Shown here: positions 7,153-14,762 of the stretch, in pieces
Layout of the letters: every line of letters begins with the position of its first letter
Position numbering within the stretch: position 1 is the stretch's first letter
From: Lactonifactor sp. BIOML-A5
GTDB lineage: Bacteria > Bacillota > Clostridia > Lachnospirales > Lachnospiraceae
Reading direction: 5' to 3'
DNA: 32,051 nucleotides
Assembly (NCBI RefSeq): GCF_009677585.1
Contig: NZ_WKYV01000042.1
Coordinates: forward strand, 20,292-52,342
Translations under genes and position numbers: made by a program
The notes under the pieces: model-generated
Told to the model about the DNA's origin: nothing
The model's database searches: none
Seen by the model: the letters and a program-made list of their open reading frames with translations, nothing else

Positions 7153-9633
7153 TTGAAAATCATTATGAAATACATTCTAACGAATGTGAAAGAACGCAGG
7201 ACAAGAACTGCGGTCATGCTGTTGTCCGTTATATTGTCATCTGCCCTGCTGTTTGTCTCGTGTTCCATCAGTGCATCCTATGAAAGCGCACAGAGAAAAA
7301 TGGCCCGGGGAATATCGGGGAGTGCCGCCGCTGTGGTTCGTCCCGCAGGGGAAAGCGGGAGCATAGACGGTGCCCTGATTCCAGATCTGCCCTCTGTGGG
7401 CGCAAAAGCAGGGATTTTAAAAGGAAGTTCCGTGTATTACGAGAGCGGGTATTATGAGACCGTGGATCTTATTGCCGCAGAACTGAGACAGCTGGAGAAT
7501 ATCAACAAACCCCGCCTGACGGACGGCGGGGAACTGAGCGAGCTCTCTCCCGGGCAGATTGTTCTTCCGGACCGTTTTACCTCAAAGTTCGGAATTCAGA
7601 GAGGGGATACTGTTACCCTCAGGGTAAATGGGAACCCTGAAAGCTTTACGGTGGCAGAAATTGCCGCTTATGATACCCTGTTCATGCGGCAGACAAGAGG
7701 GGCCACCGCACTTTTATCCCTCCCGGATCTGGCCGGGATCCTGGGGAAGACAACAGGGTACAGCGAGATTCTTGTAAAGCCTGCAGAAGGGGTAAGCCGG
7801 GAAGCGCTGATCGCAGATCTGAAAGAGGCTCTCCCGGGGGATATCTGTGAGGTGTCAGAAGCGGCAGATGAATCACTCATCGAAGCCGGCGCCAGGCAGA
7901 AATCCATGCCCTTTTTTCTCATCAGCTTTTTCTCTCTGACCATGAGCGTTTTTATCATTTACAGCAGCTATAAGGTGATCACCCTGGAGCGTCTGCCCAT
8001 TATCGGAACCTTCCGGAGCATCGGGGCGCCCAGGAAGACAGTAACAGGCATACTGCTGCTGGAGAGCCTTTTGTACGGAAGCATCGGGGGGCTGCTGGGG
8101 ATACCCGCCGGTATCCTTGTGCTGAAGTTAATCCTCCGTGGGATGGGAAGCTCCCTGTCAGGAGGAATTGAGATTCCCGCAGTCTGCCCGCCTTTAGGCA
8201 TTATCCTGTCATTGTCTGCGGCGGTCACGGTTTCTCTCCTGAGCGCCTGGATCCCTGCATCCCGGGCCGGCCGCCTGCCTGTGAAAGAGGTAGTGCTGGG
8301 GAAAACAGAAGAGAAGACCCGGCCCGTCCGTCTTACCATGGGAATCGGTGCAACTCTCTTTCTTGCATCCGCTGCCCTTCCCCGGCTGGTCTCAGGTACC
8401 ATGAGGTACGCTGCGGGAGTGTTTTCTCTTCTGGGCCTGATTGCTGCAGCCATCCTGGTGATTCCTCTCTTTGCAGATCTCTGCTCCATGGGCCTGGAAC
8501 GCCTGTACGGCCTTCTGTTTGGGAATGAGGGCAGGCTCGCCGCACGAGATCTTAAGGGAAATAAGAGCATTGTCCAGAACATCACTCTGCTGTTTATCAG
8601 CATATCCGCAGTGATAGCCATTCAAGTGGTGGGAGATTTTGTAACAGCCTATATCACAGATGTATTCCGGGACGCAGAGCTGGAGGGATTTGCAGACGGG
8701 CCCATGGACCGGGAATTTGTGCAAAAGGTGGAACATATGGAGGGCATTCACCGTGTGGTTCCAGTCTATGTATATAATAATGAAATTGCAGCAGATCAGA
8801 CACCCCTGCCCCGGGCAGAGGCTACAGAGGATCTGGAAGCCTACAGCTCCATGTTCGGGCTGACTTATACAGAGGAAGGGATGGAGACGCAGGCTGCGGC
8901 CGCCTTCCGGGATAAGCGGGCAGTTCTTCTCAGCGAAGAGTGCCTGAAACAAAGGGACCTCTCATTGGGGGATACACTTACCCTGTCCGATGGAGACGTC
9001 TCCTATCCCTATACGGTGACCGGCAGCTTCAAGTCACGCGCCACAGATGTGGAGGCAATCATTCCCGCTTCTATGGCTGTATCTGATTTCGGCAAAGAAA
9101 GGTATGGACTGCTGGCCTATACCGCCCGGGATCCGGATGGGATTATGGTACAGATCCGGGATCTCTTCGGAGAAACCTCCAACTGGAGCCGGACCACAGA
9201 AGAATTCAACCAGGACGCGCTGTCTACTGTGGAGGCATTCCTTCAGCCTATGCACAGTATGACTTACTTTATACTGTTTCTGGCAGCCGCAGGGGTGATC
9301 AACAATCTGCTGATTCAATATATCCAAAACCGGCGCACCGCGGCCATGTACAAATCCGTGGGCCAGAGCCGCCGCCAGTACGTAAGGATGACGCTGCTCG
9401 AAGGATTTTCGGCCGGACTTATGGGTGCTGCAGCTGCGGTTGCAGTCTCTTATGTGGAAATACAGACCATTTTCCTTGTGGCAGGACCTAAAATTGCTAT
9501 GCAGCCAAGGCTGCATGGGTCTGTTTTTCTGGCGGCAGGAGCTATGGGAATTGCAGTGAACATGGCAGGGTGCCTGGTGCCCCTGATTAAAAATAGAAAA
9601 ATGAAAATCGTGGAAGAAATTAAATATGAATAA
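7153..9633 (+). CDS. FtsX/MacB-type ABC transporter permease, two-domain
   Basis: The 826-residue membrane protein has a first helix near residues 15-35, an extracytoplasmic MacB-like domain (about 45-250) and an FtsX domain with helices from about 255 to 370. Further helices to about 495 lead to a second extracytoplasmic domain (about 505-695) and a C-terminal FtsX domain (about 700-815). Such permeases export lipids, peptides or antibiotics, or act mechanically on envelope proteins; the substrate cannot be read from sequence. TTG 7153 is the chosen start because AGGAGGT (about 7140-7146) lies six bases before it; the ATG at 7165 is too far away. The ATPase gene follows after 20 bases. Confidence 0.9.
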   Translation: MKIIMKYILTNVKERRTRTAVMLLSVILSSALLFVSCSISASYESAQRKMARGISGSAAAVVRPAGESGSIDGALIPDLPSVGAKAGILKGSSVYYESGYYETVDLIAAELRQLENINKPRLTDGGELSELSPGQIVLPDRFTSKFGIQRGDTVTLRVNGNPESFTVAEIAAYDTLFMRQTRGATALLSLPDLAGILGKTTGYSEILVKPAEGVSREALIADLKEALPGDICEVSEAADESLIEAGARQKSMPFFLISFFSLTMSVFIIYSSYKVITLERLPIIGTFRSIGAPRKTVTGILLLESLLYGSIGGLLGIPAGILVLKLILRGMGSSLSGGIEIPAVCPPLGIILSLSAAVTVSLLSAWIPASRAGRLPVKEVVLGKTEEKTRPVRLTMGIGATLFLASAALPRLVSGTMRYAAGVFSLLGLIAAAILVIPLFADLCSMGLERLYGLLFGNEGRLAARDLKGNKSIVQNITLLFISISAVIAIQVVGDFVTAYITDVFRDAELEGFADGPMDREFVQKVEHMEGIHRVVPVYVYNNEIAADQTPLPRAEATEDLEAYSSMFGLTYTEEGMETQAAAAFRDKRAVLLSEECLKQRDLSLGDTLTLSDGDVSYPYTVTGSFKSRATDVEAIIPASMAVSDFGKERYGLLAYTARDPDGIMVQIRDLFGETSNWSRTTEEFNQDALSTVEAFLQPMHSMTYFILFLAAAGVINNLLIQYIQNRRTAAMYKSVGQSRRQYVRMTLLEGFSAGLMGAAAAVAVSYVEIQTIFLVAGPKIAMQPRLHGSVFLAAGAMGIAVNMAGCLVPLIKNRKMKIVEEIKYE

Positions 9634-9653
9634 GCAGTCAGGAGGAATAGAAG

Positions 9654-10343
9654 ATGAGAGTATTCAAAGAAAAGACAGCCGTAGCGTGCAGAAATATTGT
9701 AAAAGAATACAGCGTGGGCGGGGAGGGAGTCAGAGTACTGGACGGGATCTCCCTGAAGGTCTGCAGCGGAGAATTTGTCTCCATTATGGGGGAATCCGGT
9801 TCCGGAAAGAGTACGCTCCTCTATATCCTGGGGGGACTGGACAGACCTACAGAGGGAGATGTCTGCATAAACGGCACGGACATCTCCGGTCTGTCCGATG
9901 AAAATATGAGCAGGATGCGCCGGCAAAAGATTGGATTTGTATTCCAGTTCTACAACCTGATTCCCAATCTGAACGCGGAGGAAAATATTATGCTGCCTCT
10001 GCTTCTGGACGGAAAGCGGGCTGTGGATTACAGCGGCCGGCTTGCCCAGATGCTGGAGCTGGTGGGGCTTACCCAGCGGCGAAAGCATACCCCCAGGGAA
10101 CTTTCCGGAGGACAGCAGCAGCGGGTGGCCATTGCCCGGGCACTTATGAGCCGGCCGGAGATCCTCTTTGCGGACGAACCCACGGGAAACCTGGACAGCC
10201 GGACCGGGGCAGAGATCATGTCCCTGCTGGAAGAGATTAACCGGGAGAGGGGACAGACGATTATCATGGTCACCCATTCCCCGGAAGCGGCCAAAAGCAG
10301 CAGCAGAATCATTACCGTACGGGACGGAAAGCTGAAGGAATAA
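9654..10343 (+). CDS. ABC transporter ATP-binding protein, LolD/MacB type
   Basis: The 229-residue ATPase partners the FtsX permease just upstream. It has Walker A GESGSGKST (about 46-54), a Q-loop in FVFQFYNLIPNL, the signature LSGGQQQR (about 150-157), Walker B ILFADEPT and the switch His in VTHSPE. The NLIPNLNAEENIMLPL segment is typical of the LolD/MacB/BceA group. ATG 9654 follows AGGAGG. It is the last gene of the kinase-linked transport operon; the next gene has its own promoter. No clear terminator is seen after it, only the GGCCGGCC palindrome near 10349-10357. Confidence 0.93.
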   Translation: MRVFKEKTAVACRNIVKEYSVGGEGVRVLDGISLKVCSGEFVSIMGESGSGKSTLLYILGGLDRPTEGDVCINGTDISGLSDENMSRMRRQKIGFVFQFYNLIPNLNAEENIMLPLLLDGKRAVDYSGRLAQMLELVGLTQRRKHTPRELSGGQQQRVAIARALMSRPEILFADEPTGNLDSRTGAEIMSLLEEINRERGQTIIMVTHSPEAAKSSSRIITVRDGKLKE

Positions 10344-10413
10344 TACAGGCCGGCCTCTGCTTTTTCACCTCCGTCTCGAAATTCTTTACCGATGATCCAG
10401 AAGAAAAAAATTG

Positions 10414-10446
10414 TGATATAATACAACTGTTTAAACACTTAAACAG
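10414..10446 (+). promoter_or_regulatory. Extended -10 promoter and palindromic operator of the ArsR-type gene
   Basis: TG-A-TATAAT (10414-10422) is an extended -10 element with no clear -35. Immediately downstream, CTGTTTAA (10427-10434) and TTAAACAG (10439-10446) form perfect 8-base arms around ACAC. The site covers the expected start of transcription and lies 13 bases before the ArsR-type start codon, which suits autorepression by the encoded dimer. Confidence 0.65.
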
Positions 10447-10459
10447 AAAGGAGCCGGGT

Positions 10460-10816
10460 ATGGAACATAAGGCAGACGACATAAAGAAACTACAGGAGGA
10501 ATTTATCAGCTGCCAAAAGCTTCTGACAGCTCTGGGAGACAGCAACAGGCAGCACCTGCTCTGTATTATGCTGGAATGCGACTGCAGCGGAAGCAGGGTG
10601 ATTGACATTGCGGAAAAGACAAACCTGTCCAGACCTGCAGTTTCCCATCATATGCAGATACTAAAAGGCGCCGGCGTGGTAAAATCCAGAAAAGAAGGGA
10701 CCTGCATCTATTATTATCTGGATCCCTGTGACAATGAAATCGGAAAGATCATGGAATTATGCGCCCATATCAGGGCAATTATGAAGTCAGTGCCCGACAG
10801 AAGCGGGGAAGAATAA
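10460..10816 (+). CDS. ArsR/SmtB-family winged-helix regulator
   Basis: This is a 118-residue HTH protein. LLTALGDSNRQHLLCIMLE opens the fold; the recognition-helix region is NLSRPAVSHHMQILKGAGVV, followed by the wing KSRKEGTCIYYYLD. It has cysteines (C18, the EC-DC pair near 38-40, and others) but not the clean CxC metal motif of classic ArsR, so the inducer is uncertain. AAAGGAG precedes ATG 10460. The palindromic operator at 10427-10446 is probably its own target, and the two EFR1 genes downstream are probably its regulon. Confidence 0.88.
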   Translation: MEHKADDIKKLQEEFISCQKLLTALGDSNRQHLLCIMLECDCSGSRVIDIAEKTNLSRPAVSHHMQILKGAGVVKSRKEGTCIYYYLDPCDNEIGKIMELCAHIRAIMKSVPDRSGEE

Positions 10817-10833
10817 GAGGAGGAGTGTACCGT

Positions 10834-11580
10834 ATGATATTTTATTTTTCAGGAACAGGAAACAGCGCTTACATTGCCAAAAAGATTGCCGGGATCACAG
10901 GAGACAGCATTCTTTCCATGAACGAACGCATCCGGAAGAAAGATATTTCTGAAATTCACTCTGAGAACAGCCTGGTGTTTGTGGTGCCCACGTATGCCTG
11001 GAGGATCCCCAGGGTGGCAGAGGAGTGGATCCGCCGTACATCTTTCACCGGGAATCCCCGTGCCTATTTCGTTATGAGCTGCGGGGGCAGCATCGGGAAT
11101 GCCGGCAAATATCTGCGGCGGCTTTGTGAGCAGAAAAAATGGAGGTATATGGGTGCAGCGGAGATTGTCATGCCGGAAAACTATATTGCCCTGTATGAGG
11201 CTCCAAAGGAAGAGGAAGCAATACGGATCATAGAACAGGCGGAGCCCTCCATCCAGGCGGCGGCAGATATCATTCGAAAAGAAGCGCCGTTTCCCGGGAA
11301 GACGGTCACATTAAAGGACAAAATAGACAGTTCCCTTGTGAATGATGTATTTTATCCTCTGATCGTGAAGGCAAAACAGTTCAGGGCAGAGGATACCTGC
11401 ACAGGCTGCGGACGGTGTGTCAAAGAGTGCCCTCTCAACAATATCTCCCTGAAGGATAAAAAGCCTGTGTGGGGGAATACCTGCACCCACTGCATGGCCT
11501 GTATCTGCAAATGTCCGGCAGAAGCCATTGAATACGGGACGAAGAGTGTGAACAAAGTGCGCTACCAGTGTCCCCGGTAA
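10834..11580 (+). CDS. EFR1-family flavodoxin-ferredoxin protein
   Basis: The 248-residue protein fuses an N-terminal flavodoxin-like FMN domain (phosphate loop FSGTGNSAYIA at about residues 5-15) to a C-terminal two-cluster ferredoxin with CTGCGRCVKEC and CTHCMACICKC. EFR1 proteins are presumed intracellular electron carriers; their partners are mostly unknown. The frame is open for 25 codons upstream within the ArsR gene, but AGAGGAGGAG sits just before ATG 10834 and the domain starts there. It lies 17 bases after the ArsR gene and 15 bases before a second EFR1 gene, so the three are probably one operon. Confidence 0.9.
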   Translation: MIFYFSGTGNSAYIAKKIAGITGDSILSMNERIRKKDISEIHSENSLVFVVPTYAWRIPRVAEEWIRRTSFTGNPRAYFVMSCGGSIGNAGKYLRRLCEQKKWRYMGAAEIVMPENYIALYEAPKEEEAIRIIEQAEPSIQAAADIIRKEAPFPGKTVTLKDKIDSSLVNDVFYPLIVKAKQFRAEDTCTGCGRCVKECPLNNISLKDKKPVWGNTCTHCMACICKCPAEAIEYGTKSVNKVRYQCPR

Positions 11581-11595
11581 AGGGAGGTGTGAGAA

Positions 11596-12351
11596 GTGAT
11601 TTTTTATTTTTCCGCAACTGGAAACTCAAAGCATGCGGCAGAAGTCATTGGAAAGAAAACAGGTGAAGAGCTGAAAGATATCACAGAGTGTGTGAAAGAA
11701 AACCAATTTGCTTATCAGGTCTCCGGGGAAGAACGGATCGGCATCATATCCCCTACCTATTGCTGGGGACTGCCGGCCATCGTAATGGAATTCCTGAAAA
11801 AATGGGAGGTGGAGGCGCAGGACAATACCTATTTTTACTTTGTGACTACCTACGGAACCACCACAGGCCAGTCGGGAAAGCGGGCAAATGAATACCTGAA
11901 AGTAAAAGGCTATTCCTTTGCTGCATACTATTCCGTAAAAATGCCGGATTCCTGGACGCCGATCTTTGATTTGTCAGATCCTGAAAAGGTAAGAAGAATC
12001 AATGAAAAAGCCGAAGAAGAGATACAGCAGACCGCAGATAAGATAAGCCTGAGGTTCCCGGGGAATTATATGCGTCACAGAATTCCCGATTTTGCGTCCA
12101 AAATCTACTATAAGACTTATGATACAAAGCGCAGGACAGCCCACTTCCGGGTGGAGGACAGCTGCATCGGCTGCGGCCTGTGTGAAAAGAAATGTCCGGC
12201 GGATGCCATTACCCTGAGAGAAGGGATCCCTGTGTGGACCAGGGAGAAGTGTGTTATGTGTCTGGGGTGCCTGCACCGGTGTCCCCGGTTCTCCATTCAG
12301 TATGGAGAAAAATCAAAGAAACATGGACAGTACGTATATCCCGGCAAATAA
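11596..12351 (+). CDS. EFR1-family flavodoxin-ferredoxin protein (second copy)
   Basis: This 251-residue paralogue of the preceding gene has an FMN loop (FSATGNSKHAA) and a ferredoxin part with CIGCGLCEKKC and CVMCLGCLHRC. The flavodoxin halves differ clearly from each other, so this is not a recent duplication. GTG 11596 is the start; GGGAGGTG precedes it. Two such proteins in tandem may form a heteromeric electron-transfer pair or serve different partners; this is inference. No strong terminator follows, only about 160 bases to the next gene with its own promoter. Confidence 0.9.
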   Translation: MIFYFSATGNSKHAAEVIGKKTGEELKDITECVKENQFAYQVSGEERIGIISPTYCWGLPAIVMEFLKKWEVEAQDNTYFYFVTTYGTTTGQSGKRANEYLKVKGYSFAAYYSVKMPDSWTPIFDLSDPEKVRRINEKAEEEIQQTADKISLRFPGNYMRHRIPDFASKIYYKTYDTKRRTAHFRVEDSCIGCGLCEKKCPADAITLREGIPVWTREKCVMCLGCLHRCPRFSIQYGEKSKKHGQYVYPGK

Positions 12352-12448
12352 TAGGTATGAGCAGGGGCGGCGCTCTGCCAATCAGGTTACGGAACGATAT
12401 TGAGAGCATGGGATGAAAGAGAGTGAACTGCTTTTATGTAGAAATATA

Positions 12449-12502
12449 TTGACAAACATCTATATGTCATCTACAATGGACACATAGACAAATATCTATG
12501 TG
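12449..12502 (+). promoter_or_regulatory. Strong promoter with repeated ArsR operator
   Basis: TTGACA (12449-12454) and TACAAT (12472-12477) have a 17-base spacer. GACAAACATCTATATG (12451-12466) and GACAAATATCTATGTG (12487-12502) agree at 14 of 16 positions, 36 bases apart. One lies between -35 and -10, the other just past the start site. The second also sits inside the perfect palindrome CACATAGA-N6-TCTATGTG (12481-12502). This is a convincing autorepressor site for the ArsR gene that begins at 12513. Confidence 0.8.
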
Positions 12503-12512
12503 AGGTGAATAT

Positions 12513-12806
12513 ATGAATACGATGGATATTGCATTGATATGCAAAGCCCTTGGGGATTCAAACCGTCTGCAGATTGTGCAGATGCTGTCTGATGGGGAAA
12601 AATGCGGCTGCCAGCTGCTGGAGAAGTTTGCAATAACGCAGCCAACGCTGTCTCACCATATGAAGATCCTGTGGGAATGCGGGTTGGTGGAAGCGCGGAA
12701 AGAAGGGAAGTGGAGCCATTATTCTCTGAACTGCGACACACTGACGGGATTTAAAACATTTATAGAAGGCCTGTCCTGTTGTAAAGGCGGGGGTGACGGC
12801 AAGTGA
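12513..12806 (+). CDS. arsR: ArsR-family metalloregulator
   Basis: The 97-residue winged-helix repressor has CKALGDSNRLQIVQMLSDGE at its start and the recognition region TQPTLSHHMKILWECGLVEA. Cysteines in GEKCGCQLLEKF match the position of the ELCVCDL arsenite-binding motif of classic ArsR, and a further Cys pair lies near the C-terminus (LSCCKGG). On arsenite binding such proteins leave the DNA and free the operon. ATG 12513 follows GAGGTG. The gene overlaps the permease start (GTGA), so the ars genes are translationally coupled. Confidence 0.92.
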   Translation: MNTMDIALICKALGDSNRLQIVQMLSDGEKCGCQLLEKFAITQPTLSHHMKILWECGLVEARKEGKWSHYSLNCDTLTGFKTFIEGLSCCKGGGDGK

Positions 12807-13801
12807 TATGGGAGTTTATCCAGGAACAGATACTTGGGATGAAGTGGCTGAATGAATGGATTGGCAGGCTGCTGAACGGCGCGGGGCTGGATACAGCGTC
12901 ACGGATGGGAGGCAGTGTTCAGTTCTTTCTTTATGACGTTCTGAAAATCACAGTTCTGTTGTGCATCCTGATTTTTTTCATTTCTTATATACAAAGTTAT
13001 TTTCCGCCGGAGCGCAGCAAAAAGATTATGGGACGTTTCCATGGAATCTGGGCCAACGCAATGGCTGCCTTGCTGGGTACTGTGACACCCTTTTGCTCCT
13101 GCTCATCCATCCCTCTGTTTATAGGGTTTACAAGCGCGGGACTTCCCCTGGGGGTCACGTTTTCCTTTTTGATTTCCTCTCCCATGGTGGATCTCGGGAG
13201 TCTGATCTTGTTAATGAGTATTTTCGGCAGCAGGGTAGCGGTTATATACGTTGCTGTAGGGCTGGTGATTGCCGTGGCGGGCGGTACTTTAATTGAAAAG
13301 CTTCACATGGAACCCTATGTAGAAGAATTTATCCGCGAAGCAGGGGGAGTGGATATCGAAGCTCCGTCTCTGACACAGAAAGAACGGCTGTCCTACGCAA
13401 GGGAGCAGTTGATCTCCACCTTTAAAAAAGTGTTCCCCTACATCCTGGCAGGCGTGGGAATCGGCGCGATCATTCATAACTGGATACCGGAAAGCTGGGT
13501 AGAGACGGTTCTGGGCAGTAACAATCCCTTTGGAGTCGTTCTTGCTTCACTGATTGGGATTCCTATGTATGCCGATATTTTCGGAACCATTCCGGTAGCA
13601 GAAGCTCTGCTGTATAAAGGCGCGCAGCTGGGTACTATTCTGGCATTTATGATGGCAGTTACCACACTTAGCCTGCCGTCCATGATCATGCTCCGCAAAG
13701 CCGTCAAGCCAAAACTTTTGGGGCTTTTCATCGGAATCTGTACGGCAGGGATCGTTCTTATGGGATACTTGTTTAACGCATTTCAATTCTTAGTGTTATA
13801 A
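12803..13801 (+). CDS. ArsP/YraQ-type permease (PF03773), likely arsenical or metal exporter
   Basis: The 332-residue membrane protein has about eight helices. The hallmark segment reads TPFCSCSSIPLFIGFTSAGL followed by PLGVTFSFLISSPMVD, and a second half begins ILAGVGIGAIIHNWIPE. Members include ArsP, which exports trivalent organoarsenicals, and related metal efflux permeases. In this operon it takes the place usually held by ArsB or Acr3, so it may export arsenite, organoarsenicals or both; only context supports this. GTG 12803 overlaps the arsR stop codon. The arsenate reductase follows 13 bases later. Confidence 0.85.
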   Translation: MIWEFIQEQILGMKWLNEWIGRLLNGAGLDTASRMGGSVQFFLYDVLKITVLLCILIFFISYIQSYFPPERSKKIMGRFHGIWANAMAALLGTVTPFCSCSSIPLFIGFTSAGLPLGVTFSFLISSPMVDLGSLILLMSIFGSRVAVIYVAVGLVIAVAGGTLIEKLHMEPYVEEFIREAGGVDIEAPSLTQKERLSYAREQLISTFKKVFPYILAGVGIGAIIHNWIPESWVETVLGSNNPFGVVLASLIGIPMYADIFGTIPVAEALLYKGAQLGTILAFMMAVTTLSLPSMIMLRKAVKPKLLGLFIGICTAGIVLMGYLFNAFQFLVL

Positions 13802-13814
13802 GGAGGATGAGAAT

Positions 13815-14216
13815 ATGGGGTTAATGAAGAAAAAGGTTGCGTTTCTCTGTGTCCACAATTCCTGCAGGAGCCAGATTGCGGAAGCATTGGGAAAACATCT
13901 GGCCAAAGATGCTTTTGAAAGCTATTCCGCGGGAACCGTAACAAAGCCGCAGATTAATCAGGACGCAGTAAGGATTATGAAAGAACTCTATGGAATCGAT
14001 ATGGAACAGACCCAGTATTCAAAGCTTATATCAGAGATCCCCAGCCCGGATATTGCAGTGTCCATGGGTTGTGAGGTGGAATGTCCATATATCGGAAGAG
14101 ACTTTGATGATAACTGGCAGTTACCAGATCCTACGGGAATGGGGGAGGAAAGCTTTATTGCTGTCATAAAAAAAATTGAGGAAAAGATTATAGAGTTAAA
14201 GGCTATGTTAAAGTAG
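13815..14216 (+). CDS. arsC: Arsenate reductase ArsC, low-molecular-weight phosphatase fold
   Basis: This 133-residue cytosolic enzyme reduces arsenate to arsenite with electrons from thioredoxin or a similar donor. The P-loop CVHNSCR (C12-x5-R18) opens the fold, and SAGTVTKPQINQDAVRIMKE is typical of the family. The further redox cysteines are C86 and C90 in MGCEVECPYIG, and the acidic LPDPTG follows. The spacing between the last two cysteines is shorter than in plasmid pI258 ArsC but is familiar in other LMW-type ArsC proteins. AGGAGG precedes ATG 13815. It ends the arsR-permease-arsC operon at a strong terminator. Confidence 0.93.
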   Translation: MGLMKKKVAFLCVHNSCRSQIAEALGKHLAKDAFESYSAGTVTKPQINQDAVRIMKELYGIDMEQTQYSKLISEIPSPDIAVSMGCEVECPYIGRDFDDNWQLPDPTGMGEESFIAVIKKIEEKIIELKAMLK

Positions 14217-14229
14217 AAACTGCCCTCAG

Positions 14230-14268
14230 AAAAAGAGCCGGACGCGCGCATGACGTCCGGCTCTTTTT
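14230..14268. terminator. Strong bidirectional intrinsic terminator
   Basis: A 15-base perfect stem (14230-14244 with 14254-14268, core AGAGCCGGACG) with a 9-base loop is flanked by A-runs and T-runs on both sides. It ends arsC on the plus strand and xdhC on the minus strand, whose stop lies at 14277. Confidence 0.95.
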
Positions 14269-14276
14269 TTGAGGCT

Positions 14277-14759
14277 TTATCCCAGATTCTCTCCTATCAC
14301 CTTCTCTACCGCATTCACAATATTCTGGTACCCGGTGCATCGGCAGAGATTCCCTGCCATGTGCTTTTTGATGGCTTCCCGGGTGAGCTTTTCCCCACGT
14401 TCCAGGAGAACCGTGGCAGACATCACAAAGCCGGGGGTGCAGAAACCGCACTGAATAGCTCCTTCCTCGATAAACGCCTCCTGGATCCGTGTGAGCTCTC
14501 CGTCTGGTCCCACAAGCCCCTCCAGGGTGCGTATGTTTTTGCCGTCCGCCCACACGGCCAGGTAAATACAGGAATCAATGGTTTCCCCGTCGATGATAAC
14601 GGTACAGGCGCCGCATTCCCCCACTTCACAGCCCTTCTTCACAGAAGTAAGCCCCAGCCGGTTCCTCAGCATATCCAGCAGAGATTCCCTCACATCTACA
14701 TACTCAGCGATTTCTTTTCCGTTCACGGTACATCGTACCAGCTGCATCTGTTTATCCAT
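14277..14759 (-). CDS. xdhC: XdhC, [2Fe-2S] subunit of a xanthine dehydrogenase-type enzyme
   Basis: The 160-residue iron-sulfur subunit passes electrons from the molybdenum centre to the FAD subunit. A plant-type cluster motif CEVGECGACT plus a later Cys (DSC) forms the N-terminal cluster. The C-terminal four-helix domain carries CGFC and CRC for the second cluster (GAIQCGFCTPGFVMS and GNLCRCTGYQNIV). Its length matches E. coli XdhC (159). It begins three bases after the FAD-subunit gene ends and closes the operon. The name follows E. coli order; the actual substrate could be xanthine, hypoxanthine or another N-heterocycle. Confidence 0.92.
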   Translation of the reverse strand: MDKQMQLVRCTVNGKEIAEYVDVRESLLDMLRNRLGLTSVKKGCEVGECGACTVIIDGETIDSCIYLAVWADGKNIRTLEGLVGPDGELTRIQEAFIEEGAIQCGFCTPGFVMSATVLLERGEKLTREAIKKHMAGNLCRCTGYQNIVNAVEKVIGENLG

Positions 14760-14762
14760 GAT

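Noticed and set aside
10759..10833. 25-codon upstream extension of the first EFR1 protein
   Set aside because: It overlaps the ArsR-type gene, and a strong ribosome site sits directly before ATG 10834.
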